Origin: Ottelia alismoides
Lineage: Eukaryota; Streptophyta; Magnoliopsida; Alismatales; Hydrocharitaceae
Direction: 5' to 3'
Assembly: GCA_037367405.1 (NCBI GenBank)
Contig: JAZKJV010005534.1
Location: 310,001 to 374,000, forward strand
Length of the DNA: 64,000 nt
Positions 1 to 11,942 of the stretch are shown in pieces; position 1 is the first letter of the stretch; each line of letters starts with the position of its first letter. Under the pieces are notes generated by a model, which ran no database searches, was not told the DNA's origin, and saw only the letters and a program-made list of their open reading frames with translations. A program made the translations under genes and the position numbers.

Positions 1-49
1 ATCTTAAAGCCCCATAAATATCTCCATAACCAGTCTCGATTTGAGTTTC

Positions 50-726
50 TTAGATTGGCGAGGGTCTAAAAAAGTGAAAAAAACTACTAAGGGCAAACAA
101 AATACCTGTAGAATCGAGCTCATTCTCAGAACCGCTCGGAAGAACATCTTTAAGAAGAGATAGCAATTCATCAAAGGACTTGTTATACCAGCCAAACAAT
201 ATTTTTAGATGTAACAATTTAATCATAAAAGAAAACTTGCTATAACTCTGGCATCCGTTATATAGAGGCACAACGGCATCTTTCAGGAGCTTGAAAAACT
301 TCTGTGCATCCACACTAATAGGTTCTTCTTCTAAGTTTTCTTCTTCGATAATGTCATTATTGAGATCATCATTGATATCATAATCATGCATTCCACATGT
401 ATCCTTTAGTAGGTCATGTATATTGTCATTTTCTAGCACACGTGAAGCACTTATATTCTGTCTTTGAAATGATTCTCCATGGTGCACCCATGTATTATAA
501 TGGAGGGTAAATCCTTTGACTACTACATGCTGGAATATTTCTTCAGGAGTTCTATTGCATCTATTGGCAAACTTCGTGCAAGGACAATGATAGATTCCCA
601 TTGAATTGCCTTTGAAGTTCTCCACTGCAATTTCAATAAACTTTTGACACCGGATTGAAATTTTTCATTGTGATGTCTGTTGGGAATAGAGTACATCCAA
701 CTCCAATCAGTTAAGAAGTCCACCAT
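50..726 (-). pseudogene. CACTA (En/Spm) transposase N-terminal fragment
   Basis: Two overlapping minus-strand frames together resemble the start of a TNP2-type CACTA transposase. The upstream frame (about 726-640) reads DWSWMYSIPNR, the usual opening of the family. The downstream frame (625-50) has the transposase-associated zinc-binding stretch (CPCTKFANRCNRTPEE, then TWVHHGE) and, after an acidic linker, the family segment LYNGCQSYSKFSFMIKLLHLK followed by WYNKSFDELLSLLKD. The two parts sit in different frames, so at least one frameshift separates them near 630-640. The second Cys pair is partly changed (CTKFANRC instead of the usual CxKCxNxC). The match stops near 106, where AG|GTATTT could be a splice donor, so the catalytic part would lie off the left edge. 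Family identity is fairly secure; function is not expected. Confidence 0.72.
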
Positions 727-756
727 CCTAAATTCAAGTACAATAAGCGTTATCAA

Positions 757-1568
757 TATGAATACATAAAATATTTCACTTAATGACTCGATGAAAAGAA
801 CAGAGGAAAGTTAATTCTCTTATACCATAATCCATGATATAATGTTTTCACCCATCCATAAAGATTCAAATCCTACTATAAGGCGATTGTTGTTATATGT
901 AAAAGTTTATATCTGAGCGAATTTCGACAACATAACCACACAACAGTTCAGTATACCTCGTACACCAATCATTACCAGCTCTTAAAATTATCACTGAAGT
1001 GACAATAATTAAATCTGATTAAGATTGATTTGGTATGTTGTTGGACATTGTTGTCTTTGACCCCCAACACACTCACACCCCCAACATATATAACCTTAAC
1101 AGATTGTTCACATAGATCTTGTATTGCCATTATCTCATGATACCTCCCTCTTGTTATTGGACATTGTTGTCTTTGAAATTTTGAATTCTCGAGTACGTAT
1201 ATACCGAACATTTAACCCGACCCTGTCATAACATGCTTCATAAGTTGATCCTGAAACTTTCCATTTTATATCATACATGCATCTAAAGATATAAAAAATA
1301 TAGACTTTATGATTTAAAATGTTTAAGAAATTCTAGGTAGAAATGCACCATGTTCCGCTATATATTGATACTAATAGGTCTAGAAACATTCAAAACGTAG
1401 CTCCGATATGGTATTTGATATGGTCCATGCCAATCTATTACATCCATAAAAAAGGGGATTATAAATGTAGATAAAGAGCATGGAGAATTAAGTAATGTTT
1501 CTAAAGAATCTGGACGATATGGAAAATGATGCTACTTGGAAGCAAACATAATAAGCTTTTATGAGGGT
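757..1568. other. AT-rich spacer upstream of the CACTA fragment
   Basis: No coding frame with recognisable similarity. It contains a 20-bp exact direct repeat (TTGGACATTGTTGTCTTTGA) at 1041-1060 and 1157-1176. It may be the 5' region of the CACTA element on the minus strand, interrupted on its right by the LINE. Confidence 0.4.
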
Positions 1569-1584
1569 ATTAAACATTATTTAT
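1569..1584. repeat. LINE target-site duplication, left copy
   Basis: ATTAAACATTATTTAT is repeated exactly at 7294-7309, immediately outside the LINE. The 16-bp length is typical of target-primed reverse transcription. Confidence 0.93.
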
Positions 1585-1674
1585 TTTTTTTGAAGGAAAG
1601 AGGGTGAAATCCCGAGTTGGGATTCACCGCCAAAAATTTTCCAATTTATATTAATATGAAGAAAGGGAAATACA

Positions 1675-2586
1675 TTACCTTGTGGACCAGAAGTGGTACA
1701 AGGAAAGACTAGAAGCGATTACATTTTCAGAATGGAACCTCTGGCTCTTAAATATCAAATCATTTCTTCCTCCCCAGATGGCCCAAAGAACTGCAAACGG
1801 TAAAGAACAGTCGTCTATCGAGTTCATCCCTACTGACCTAACTGACCGCCAGAAATCAGTGAAACTACCATGCATTACCCAAGTTGGTCCAACCTCCGTC
1901 CACACCTGTCCCGACAAAGGAAAAGTAAAAAACAAATGCTCCGCATCCTCTGTATGTGTACCACATCTATCACATTGGGTATCAGGAATGCCAAGCAGTC
2001 TACCCCTTCTTGCTTTGTCCCAAATCCTACCTCTTCTAAGACACCACAGAAAAATCTTCACTCTGCACGGGATCTTGCTTGCCCAGATAATCTTCATGTC
2101 TTGTTTCATGTCTGGTTCCAACTCCTCACTTCTCCCTCTGAACTCCTTGTATGCCTTTTTCACTGAGAATCTTTCTCCTTCCCAAACAAAATGATCCCTT
2201 CCCTGAGAAATGCAATCAGGGGAGGGCAAGTCAGACAACATTCTTTCCAGCTCCTCCCTTCTTCGTCCAGAGATGGCATGCATAAAGTGAGGATCCCACG
2301 AACCCGAGCCACCAACATCAGCTACAGTACAATCTCTTCTTGCCGCCATAGCAAACAGTCTTGGATATCTGTTGCCTAGAACTCCATCCCCCGTCCAGTT
2401 GTCCTGCCAAAAGCGAAAAACCTCTCCGGCCCCTAACTTTGGTATCATTCTCGACCTTAGCTGTGACAAAATATCATGGACCCCTCTCCAAAGAGAAGAC
2501 TCGAAACACACTCTACCAGCTTCCAGTGAGCCATTGACGCCATAAATATTACGTACGAGCTGGATTGCCAATCTATCTGTGTTACC
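1675..2586 (-). pseudogene. LINE ORF2 C-terminal part: zf-RVT domain
   Basis: This is the C-terminal 298 codons of the LINE ORF2, in the same frame as the RT part but separated from it by a TGA at 2587-2589. It carries the zinc-binding domain found after plant LINE reverse transcriptases (zf-RVT): WASKIPCRVKIFLWCLRRGR, then CDRCGTHTEDAEHLFFTFPL with the CxxC...H...H-like spacing. No RNase H domain follows; the frame stops at 1675, about 90 bp before the A-tail. Typical plant L1 elements may or may not have RNase H, so its absence is not necessarily a loss. Confidence 0.85.
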
Positions 2587-4508
2587 TCAAATCTGCACCA
2601 TCCACTTTGCTAGAAGCGCTTTGTTCATACAACCCACATCCCGAATTCCAAGGCCTCCTTCTCTTTTCTGTCTAGTAAGTTCCTCCCAGCCAACAAGATG
2701 TATTCCTGGCCTCTGCTGCTTCCCATCTGACCAGAAGAATCTTCTCATCATTATCTCTATCTTTTTCCTTACACCTGCTGGCATCAAACGAGTTGAAAAG
2801 AAGAAGATAGGAATTGCCGACAACACATGCTTTAGTAGAATCAGCTTCCCGCCCTTAGAAAGATTGATCGCCTTCCTTCCCGCTAATCTTTGCTCGAATC
2901 TCCTGATGACCATGTCCCACTCTGCTCTCCTGAGCTTGCCTCCCACTAAAGGCAGCCCCAGGTACGTAATGGGCAGCTCACCAAGAGGGCATCCCAACAG
3001 TGCAGCACTCGATCTACTTTCCTCCTCATCCATCCCGAACTGGATCACGACAGACTTCTCTCTATTGATCTTGAGACCAGACATGCTACTAAATATTTCA
3101 ACCAGTTGTCTTGTCCTTCTGTGCATATCTTCTGTACCTCCTAGGAAAATCACTGTGTCATCTGCATATTGGAGAAGAGGAATATAAATGGATCCCATAC
3201 GGAATCCATCACACCACCCATCATCGACCGCTCTCCTGAACATCACAGCCAAAGCGTCAGCCACCAAGACAAAGAGCATCGGTGCTAACGGGCAACCCTG
3301 ACGCACACCCCTTTGTGGTTGGAAAAAACCACCTTCCGGTCTGCCATTCACCAGAACCGAGTATGATGATGTTGTGACGCACCTCTTCATCCAGGCTATC
3401 CAAAGGTCCTTGAAGCCACGCCGCCTAAGAGACTCCCACAAGAAGCTCCAATCCACGCTATCATACGCCTTTTCAAAATCTATCTTCTAAATCAATCCCT
3501 TAAAATTTTCTCGACGCCATTGAAGGCAAATCTAAGATGCCATCACTAGTCCATCTGCCATCTGTCACCTGGGATAAAAGCAGTCTGATTCTGCAGGATA
3601 ATATCATCTAACACCCTCTTGAGCCTATTAGCTAGCACCTTGGCAACAATCAAGTATATTGCATTAGACAATGCAATCGGCCTATAGTCCTCCACCCGTA
3701 TTGGGTTATCCTTTTTGGGAAGAAGAAACAACAACACACGATTAACCTTCTCAAACCCACTGTTTCCATCTCTAAATTCATTGATTACAGCCATGATCTC
3801 CTCCTTCAGCATATCCCAAAACTCCTTGTAGAATAAGACTGGAAAACCTTCTGGTCCTAGAGCCCCATCTGCATTCAAGCCCCACACCGCGCTTTTAACC
3901 TCCTCCTCTGTAAAAGGCAGTTCAAGCCTAGATGCCTGCTCACCTGACAAAGCCTGAGCACCTGTCCCGCGCCACCCCCAGCCGTCACGTCTCCTTCTCC
4001 TCGACATTTCCACGAAATGATCCCTGAGGGCTCGTCCCAACATAACATCACCCACCACTCTTTCCCCACCCACTTCAAGACAATGAATAAAATTCCTCCT
4101 TCTCCTGCCGGAGGCCATCGAATGAAAAAATCTAGTGTTCGTGTCCCCCTCATTCAACCACTTCTGTCTAGATCTCTGTCTCCATTCTACCTCTTCCTTC
4201 CTGTCCTCTAAAAGTAACTCTTCAAGCAGTCTAGCCTGCTCAAGCACTTCGTCCTGGCCCAGACCCCTCTGATCATCAAGCCCATCCAGTCGAACAATTC
4301 CTTGTTGAGCCTCTTGCCTCCGCTCCCCCCTCTGTGACCTCACTCTATGATTGAAAGCAAGCCGGAAGTTCCTTAGCATCCCCAACTTGGTTTCCAGACG
4401 CCTGACTGCTGGCCCCTCCACCAGCCAGCTCCTCCATTGCGCGATCACCTCATCCTTGAACCCCTCCTCCATCAACCAAGCCTTCTCAAACTTGAAATAG
4501 GATCTAGG
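2587..4508 (-). pseudogene. LINE ORF2 central part: reverse transcriptase
   Basis: The RT domain is spread over two frames (4475-3546 and 3456-2587). The upstream frame has the linker and the first RT blocks: KWLNEGDTNTRFFHSMASGR, GPEGFPVLFYKEFWD, VLLFLLPKKDNP, YRPIALSNAIYLIVAKVLANR and QTAFIPGD. A frameshift near 3548 destroys the RQMADGLVMA block; the frame resumes with WSFLWESLRRRGF, RQGCPLAPMLFVLVADAL and the catalytic YADDTVIFLGG. So the polymerase active-site motif is readable but cannot be made from one frame. The order EN-RT-zf-RVT on one strand identifies it as the plant L1 clade. Confidence 0.88.
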
Positions 4509-5213
4509 TCACATCTGTTCCTCCGAAGACCACAAAATTGGTGTATGGTCAGAGTGAGACCTGGGTAATGACCATGCCCGAGAGAGAGGGAATAAGTCCA
4601 CTCCCTCGGATGATAAAAGAAATCTATCCAATCTCGATCTCGATCTAGCATTCCGCCACGTGAAAGCACATCTCGCCGCATCAATAACAGTGAGACCCAA
4701 TTCATGAACCTGAGCTCTGAAATCATCCGAGCCAGCATCACGCCCACCACCCCTCAGAGGTCTGTCATCCTCCAACATGGTCACATTTAAATCACCACCA
4801 ATTAGCCAAATTCCCTCTTCCCTGCGTGCACCCACCTCCGAGAGATCTGTAGCCAGGGACCCCGCCGCAGGACTCGTAGGTCCATACACATTGGTTATAG
4901 TCAAAGTGACATCATCGGCATTCCTTTTCAAACACACGGTTAGTGAGAATAACGATCTCCACTCCGCCAGCTTCTCAAACTCAAACATCCTCCATCCAGT
5001 CAGGAGCCCTCCAGCCGCTCCCTGGGCTTCCACTTCAGCAAAATCAAACAAAGAGCTGCCTCCTAGATCTCGCCACACGTCGCACCCTGCCCTGGAGACC
5101 TTCGTCTCTTGCAACAGCACAATATCCGCATGAGACTCGTAAATTAATTTCCTGATGCCAAAACGCTTCTCAGGTCGTCCCAACCCTCTCACATTCCATG
5201 AGAGAACCTTCAT
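4509..5213 (-). pseudogene. LINE ORF2 N-terminal part: AP-like endonuclease
   Basis: Starts at an ATG with MKVLSWNVRGLGRPEKR, the standard opening of plant LINE ORF2, and contains the endonuclease motifs in order: N in SWNVRGLG, E in VLLQETKV, NVYGPT, IGGDLNVT (catalytic D and N), and the terminal SRSRLDRFLLS and SHSDHTPILW with the catalytic SDH. The enzyme nicks target DNA to prime reverse transcription. The frame ends at a TGA (4509-4511) exactly where the linker to RT should continue in the same frame, so this is a premature stop inside ORF2 and not a natural end. All visible catalytic residues are kept. Confidence 0.9.
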
Positions 5214-5215
5214 TT

Positions 5216-7245
5216 GGAAACCTCCTTGTTCTTCTTACGCGGTGGGACCACCCCCATACTTTCCGCGAAACGTCTATCAAGGAGGCTGTAGAAGCTAGGC
5301 CTACCAATTGGTGACCACAGACCATCAGTGTCAGCAGCACCGCAACCTCCTTCCGGGCCCCCCCGCACTCATCTCTGACCTCAACAACAACCTCCTCTTT
5401 TCCCTCCTTCGCCAATTTCGCGGCTTCCGCTCAAAACACCACCCAACCCGCTCCCCTCCCCCACCCTGCGATACTCCCCCAACCCTCTGCAGCATCTTTG
5501 AGGACCCATTTAAACACCTAGCCTCCCCTTCCACACCATCCTTCACTCCCTCCAAAACCTCCCCGACCTGGCCTTGCAGACTCAAAGCCTCTTCTCCAGC
5601 CGCCTGCACGACCATACCCGCAACACGGCAAGCGCTCCCCCCTCCCCCTCCTGTCGTCGAGGTTACCAGCCCCGCAACCCTCCTCTCCTCCTTCTCCTCG
5701 TCGGCGCAAAGAAACTGCCAGACCTGGAGTCCCCGTCGTGCTTCCCTCGAGTCTCCCCGACCTCGGCTCAAGAACCCGACCACCCTCCAGCCCATCCGCC
5801 AGCCGGAGGTCGACCACCAACTCGTGACACTCGTCTTGACTAGCTTCACGTCCTTGCATCAGTACCGCCTTGCCAACGATCCCCACGTCCGTGCCTGAGG
5901 AGCTTGGTTCTCTCTGAGGGGTGTTCCCCTTGGCAGCATCCCCGGTGTCTGTTGGCGCACCTGGGTTCCCACGTCGGTTGCCCTCCATCCTAAAAGATGG
6001 ATCCGCTCGATGTCCCATTCCTGCACCCAAAGACCCGCGAGAAATGGGGTCTTCCTTTCCACGAATCCACGAGCCTTGGCCGCCTTCGTAATTTCCAGCC
6101 TAAACCATCTCATGCGGAATTGATTGCGTGGTTTGAAACGTCTGCGAAATTAATCTCTGATTAAAAGTTCCAAAATGAATGCCAGCACATCCACTAATAT
6201 ATGGAACCACCGTTGTAGGATGTTGACCACGATTTGAATTCAAATCCACGGGAGTTGCCACCTTTGGTGTCATTGCTTGAGAATTATCACACGCCACTAG
6301 CGGGAGCCCATGCATTGTGCCGTGATTATCATTAATTGCGGGGCAAGGCATAACCGTTGCCGTGATTTGAGGAAGCTCAAACGTCGCTCCCGAATTCGCC
6401 GGAGGCTGCGGCAAGGAGCACTTCAACACGCCGACTCGCCGTTGCCGATGGCCCACCGCCTCCGTGATTTGCGGCGGCACCCCGGCACGCCGCTGCTGAT
6501 GCACCTCCCCTCCCAACCTCGGCTCCACCGAAGAGATCTCCGACTAAAGCCGTCGTCCCTCTACGCTCTTCATCCACCAACCCAGCATCCGAGGATGTAG
6601 CCGATGCACCCAGATCGCAGCCAGGCCTTTCACCTCTGCAATCCCTCTCAGTAACTGCCGGAATCGATGCACGTTCCGCCACAAGAGCGGGATTCCCTTA
6701 ACTCTTATCAGATCCATACTCCTCCAACCCATGCTTCCATCGTCAGTCTGCGCAAATCTCCACCTGAGCAAGGATCTCCTTGAACGTGTCAAAGACAACA
6801 ATGCTTTTTCCTCGCCTTCGGTCAACCCCCTAGCCAGAACCCTCCAATGTGACAACGCCAGCACATCTCCTTTGAAGCCACCTCTCGAAATCAATCCCAC
6901 GTCGGAAGACCCCTTGAATAGGGCCCCCCCGCCTCCTCCTTCCCCCACCAAGAGCCGCGACGCCTCAACAGAAGCCTCTTCCTCCAACCCCGGACGACCC
7001 TTACGTATGCAGTTTTTGCTTCGAAGCGTGAAACCAAAGCATCTGAAACAACGGATAGGTTCTCTACACTGCCTCGCCCAATGCCCAAGAGATCCACAAC
7101 GATAACAACCACGCCAGAAAGGTTGTCTAAACCCCGAGATGGGAAGGTCCTCCCGCCGAGATCCACGCTGAAGCAGCCGCCCTTCCACCTTCCCGGTGCG
7201 GACCCTTCTCCGAACCTCAGTCCACCCTCTGTCTCCCCTCTCCAT
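5216..7245 (-). pseudogene. LINE ORF1 (gag-like, zinc knuckles), decayed
   Basis: The clean part is 7245-6544 (233 codons). It contains a CCHC knuckle, CYRCGSLGHWARQC (C-x2-C-x4-H-x4-C), followed directly by a second, damaged knuckle CFRCFGFTLRSKNC in which the His is missing. After this comes a DUF4283-like stretch (MDLIRVKGIPLLWRN, HRFRQLL). Plant LINE ORF1 proteins bind the element RNA; here the order of knuckles and the DUF4283-like part is unusual and may be the result of rearrangement. From about 6700 to 5216 the reading frame switches repeatedly between low-complexity Pro/Ser/Gly-rich frames, so the protein cannot be read to the end. ORF2 begins 3 bp further on. Confidence 0.65.
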
Positions 7246-7293
7246 CTCCCCCCTCCTGTCAGTATCAACTCTCGTATCTATCTCTGGACATCA

Positions 7294-7309
7294 ATTAAAC
7301 ATTATTTAT
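7294..7309. repeat. LINE target-site duplication, right copy
   Basis: Exact copy of the 16-bp sequence at 1569-1584, adjacent to the LINE 5' end. Confidence 0.93.
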
Positions 7310-10299
7310 ATAGTAAAAGTATATGCTAAAGAAAATTTGACCATAATAAAATGTGTATTTCTTACCCACTATCTTCACGCTCAGCCCTTCGATCATGACC
7401 CACAGTCTGCATGTTTGCCATCTGCTCACCTAATGCCATTTTGCTCCAACCACCCACATTCCTTGCACTTCATCAAAAAAATCAAAATCCAAGTGAATCT
7501 ACTAGGCATACATGCATTTGGCAACAAAATACTCTAGTCAACTTAGAATTTCAAATGTTCAACTACAAGTTAGAACAAAAGTTCAGGTACATTTATAACA
7601 ACTTCAAAGCACAACAATCATTGAATCTATTGTTTAGCGTGTAATACAAATTGCAGACATCATACATCATAGTGGAATCCAGGGATGGAGAAAATCTTCA
7701 AATCTCGAGCCACAAAATATGAAGATTTGAAAATTCAGAACCATTTCAAAATTCAAATAATCAAACCTTATTGCAGTATGTTCTGATTATGCAGATCAAG
7801 ATGTCTTTCTTTGTTTTAAAATTGTCCATGATTTGCGTAGGTTTCTAGTCAGCTTATCAAATACGTATGAAATTGTTTTGATTATCCTTGTTGGAATTAA
7901 TCGATATAAAATCAAACATGTTCACCAATATCAGACTCGGTTTTAACTTAGGTTTCTAGTTAGCTTATCACATACAACTTCAACATGATTTAAAACTTCT
8001 CAATATTGAATAACTAATTGCAAAATTTAGAAAAAACTCTCTATCATACATTTCATTTCCCTGATAAGGAATATTGCTGACTAATGTTTCCTCGTTATAT
8101 CACATAAAGTAACACTGATGCATTGTTGAGGACTCCTCCATTCCGATGAATGATTCCATACATATCTCCTCCAAATATCATTCCGATTCCACTGAGTGCA
8201 TGTCCAAATCATGATTATATTGATATTCACACTTCAGGTTTCATTAAATCCATATCGATATGCCTAAATCATGATTATCTTGGTAGAAACACTTCATCTT
8301 TAAGGTGAGCTGGACCTTTTCCCTTTCTTCTTTAATAGCTACTTAGGGACCAACGCCACTTCTCATCCACTTCCTGAAACTACATATTTATACAGTATGT
8401 GATTAATAATTGCTTTCACAGATATCCAACAATGGGATGTAATGAAGTCCTGAAGTTTTCCCAACTTTTTTTCTTGATCGGATTGATTTTTTTAGAGATG
8501 TTTCAGGTTTTCTCGGAGATCGAAAGTTCTCAAGAACTACATTGAAGATCAAACAAAACCCACAAAGGTAAGATAGAACAAGATTATCACCCTTCTTCTT
8601 CTGTGCAGAGTCAAAAGTGCTGATTAAACATAGTTGTATTATAAGATCGATTGAGTGTTTCATAGCAGATTTGTGTATCACTCTCGCATTTGATTGAACA
8701 AATTATATTCTGATCTGGCGTTTGCAACAATCAGATTATGAAGTTCAATACAATTGCCTCTATTACTGTCATCAAGCTACACAAGATTTTGCAAATACAA
8801 AATATTTCAATTGCAAATCACATGATAGCAAGCTGTTTGAGATCGAAATATATGGTGCATCTGAATGCCAAAAGGAATCAAAATTGTAAAAGTACAATTC
8901 ATTGTTTCAAGAATATACTAGTTGTTCTTTTTTCCCGGTAACCAGATCTTTTTTTCATTTGATAGCTTAATAAGTAGACCATGTTTTAATCCGTAGTCTG
9001 GTTAAAAAAAATAGTACAGCTCTACTTCAAGAGTGGCACTTCAACACATACCATTGTACATTTTTAAATGGTCTAGTAGTTGAACAATATGCTTACCATC
9101 TTAAGAACACAGTTCAAAACATACTATTACAGTTTTCTTAAAAAAAACCATCGTAGGTTTCATTTATCAGAAGTCACCTAACTCATCTCAGATTTAGCAT
9201 TAGCACAGTCATGTCACTATTTTTGGTATACCATTTCTTGAGAGAAAAACAGAAGGTATTTTTGGTATACAAAGAATGGCCCTTTAACTCATCTCAGATT
9301 TAGCATTAGCACAGTCCTGTCCTTTTCGATGGCGCCTTCTTCTCTATCAGTAAAAGTTGTCCAGATTCTATATCACACTTACAACAATAACTGTTCAAGT
9401 CTAGGCAACTATTTCGAGCATATTCTAACTAATATCTGACTCCATTTTTTGACAAACAATATTTATTTTTAAAGAAACACTAATAAAGTAAATAATATTT
9501 GTAACAGATTATAAACAAGGAAAATAACTGTAGAAAGCAAACCTTCAAGGCAACAGAAAGAATGATTGCAATGTAACAAAAAAAAACAAAAAAAAAACAC
9601 TTGATTCAATCTGGGCCCTAAAATTTCCACAACTTAGGATGTCTGTGATGAAGTTTGCATAGATAATAGCAACACCCTGTTGTTGCTGTTGAATGCCTGG
9701 GATCTGTAGCCAGCATCAACCTTCATCTAGCTTGAATCTTAAAATGAAGGATATGATGATGTAACATGGTTGTCTGTTGACTAAGATAAGTTGAAGATAA
9801 CTGTAGGATGTCAAACTGCTACTTGATTTGTTTAGAAGATTCAATAATCAATCCACGAGAATCAATTAAATTTCATCTTCCTCCTCTTCACTATTCGTAC
9901 TCTTGATTTAGACTCCATGAGAACCGATCCTCGTGCAACCGCTTACGATGATTTGACCCCTCGGTCATTCTAGGAGAGCCAATCTAACGCATGTATATCC
10001 AAATCATTATGCATATTTTCACGAATCCAAGAACACATCTGTACAAACACCATGGCGCAAATAAACTAAAATGTAAATAAACATTTTAATTTTAATATAT
10101 CATAGAGGGAGTTCCTTCTTCCGAAGATCTCAACTTGACTGGAGTTTGGTGTATTAACCATTCTTCTAATTATATTATAGTATTTCAAAAATGCCAACTA
10201 TCATACAAGATCAGATATGACACGTATGTAAAACTGTTTACCTAGCATCTTCGTGTTCCGTCCTTCGAATATGACCTTCACGTTCTATAGACGTTCCAC
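7310..10299. other. AT-rich non-coding spacer
   Basis: No frame with recognisable similarity. The only clear structure is a 31-bp direct repeat (starting AACTCATCTCAGATTTAGCA) at 9180-9210 and 9286-9316, linked to a repeated ATTTTTGGTATAC, so a block of about 106 bp was partly duplicated. It may be the 5' half of the CACTA element whose terminus lies at 12499. Confidence 0.45.
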
Positions 10300-10792
10300 C
10301 TAATGTATGCTTTGTCTGCAGATCGTTGCCCTCGATCTCCATGATGGTCCGCTTATAACCTCTTCCACCACCCACTGCATGGTGCTCCACCCGCCAGCAT
10401 TCCTTACACTATGCCCTTCGTTCCGTCCATCTTCGCTCTCCGTCCTCATCGGCATCCATTGACGATCACCGCTACCATCAACCACAGGCCTATTTCTGCA
10501 ACCACTATGCACAACTCTTGTGCTTCGCCAGCCATCATCATTCCAACGATTACCAGCCTCCAGCCCCTCCCTTGCTCTAAATCCTTCTCCTCTCTCGTGA
10601 CCCACGATCCTTGTATTCCACCCACCACCCAACGACCTCATGCTCTGTCCTTCGTCCCCGATGTGTGAATCATTGCCCTCCACCAACACCCTTGCCTAGT
10701 GTCCATCTCCTATCTCTATAAGATTGAGACCATTGATCATCATCACCTCTGCCTCCACCTTGCCAGCTTCCTTCATCTATGCCTAGATCGTC

Positions 10793-10800
10793 TCCGCAAC
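10793..10800. repeat. hAT target-site duplication, left copy
   Basis: TCCGCAAC, repeated exactly at 11935-11942. Confidence 0.93.
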
Positions 10801-11934
10801 TAGGGGTGTTCAAAAAATTAGGGTCAAATGGGTATCCACTCAAACCCGGTGGTTTTGACCCTAATTTCATGGGTACCCATGAAAATTATCCGGGTTGGAT
10901 ACCCGGGAGTTGCTGCCCCATCCAAGCGGAATGACCCGATGGAAACCCCGATGGAAGAACCGGGTATCCGGTTGGGTATAATCCCCCTTCCAGCATTGCC
11001 ATTTCGTTCATGGCTGGGTTTGCTTCCGGTGCCTTGACAGTTGCCGCGACACCACTCGCTGAAGGCCCCCTCCACGCACGAGCTTTGGATTTTGTTTCGT
11101 TCATGGGGAGGGGTTGCTCCCTGTGACTTGTGACCCGCCAAAACCCTCCTCCAAGCATCGCTCCTTGTCGTTCCTCTCCTCCATGCCTCTCGCCGCTCAC
11201 CATAGTTATCCTCCACGTTTCGCCCCCTGTTGCCGCTTTAAGCCTCGCCACACGTCGTTGCCCTTCACCTCGCACCTCAACATGATTATGTTCCGCTCAA
11301 GTCTATCACCTTTTAGGGGGAAATGGTAAATTATTGTTTCACCCCAAGTATTTAATGACAGTTTTGATTAGTCTACATTTATGACAATTTTATGGCAGCG
11401 GCCTGTAACTTTATTGGTAAGGAGCATTATGGAATAATGGCTGCACCTTTTTGCATTTTCGTAATTTGAGAATCCGTGAAGTATGTCTATTGTAACCTAT
11501 TACAACATTCGGTACCAATTTTACTTTTAGTGATTATCAACTTCGTTTCCTTTCAAACAAAATTCGATGACTTTTATCATTTCTCAAATTATTCAGTTTG
11601 ATTATCAGATTAACAGAAGATTGTGTCCAAATCCACAGAAATTGTAATTTTTAATTGTAGAGTTTGGAAATAGTGATTATTTTGATTTAATATACTTATA
11701 CGTAAAAGACTAGTTAATTGACATAATTTAATTGCAGTATTTCTGTCATTATTGAGTATTTTTTAGTGATTCCATGGGTACCCGCGGGTACCCGCTACCC
11801 AATCAAATAATCCGGGTACCCGTTAGAATCGGGTACCCATTGGATCGGGTCATATCGACCCGTAGACCCAGTACTAATGGGTCGGGGCGGGTCGTCATTG
11901 AATGGGTCGGGTACCCGCCCCATGAACACCCCTA
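10801..11934. mobile_element. Non-autonomous hAT element, 1,134 bp
   Basis: The ends are perfect 12-bp inverted repeats, TAGGGGTGTTCA and TGAACACCCCTA, flanked by a perfect 8-bp duplication (TCCGCAAC). The subterminal 100-150 bp at each end are rich in GGGTACCC, GGGTC and their complements, as in many plant hAT elements. There is no transposase frame; short frames in it show no similarity. The 8-bp duplication and the termini make the hAT call firm. It would be moved by a transposase supplied elsewhere. Confidence 0.93.
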
Positions 11935-11942
11935 TCCGCAAC
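11935..11942. repeat. hAT target-site duplication, right copy
   Basis: Exact copy of the 8 bp at 10793-10800. Confidence 0.93.

Larger units (their letters stand above)
1585..7293 (-). mobile_element. L1-type non-LTR retrotransposon (LINE), 5.7 kb, minus strand
   Basis: On the minus strand the order is ORF1 (zinc knuckles), AP-like endonuclease, reverse transcriptase, zf-RVT domain, then a short 3' UTR and an A-tail of about 7-8 bases (T run on the plus strand at 1584-1591). A perfect 16-bp duplication flanks it, which fixes both ends and argues for a full or nearly full-length insertion. The coding frames are broken: two in-frame TGA stops and at least one frameshift in ORF2, and several frame changes in the second half of ORF1. 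It is therefore an old, inactive but structurally complete copy. It is much more GC-rich than the surrounding AT-rich DNA. Confidence 0.93.

Noticed and set aside
5308..5898. 196-codon plus-strand frame
   Set aside because: Antisense to LINE ORF1, low-complexity Pro/Ser content, no domain.
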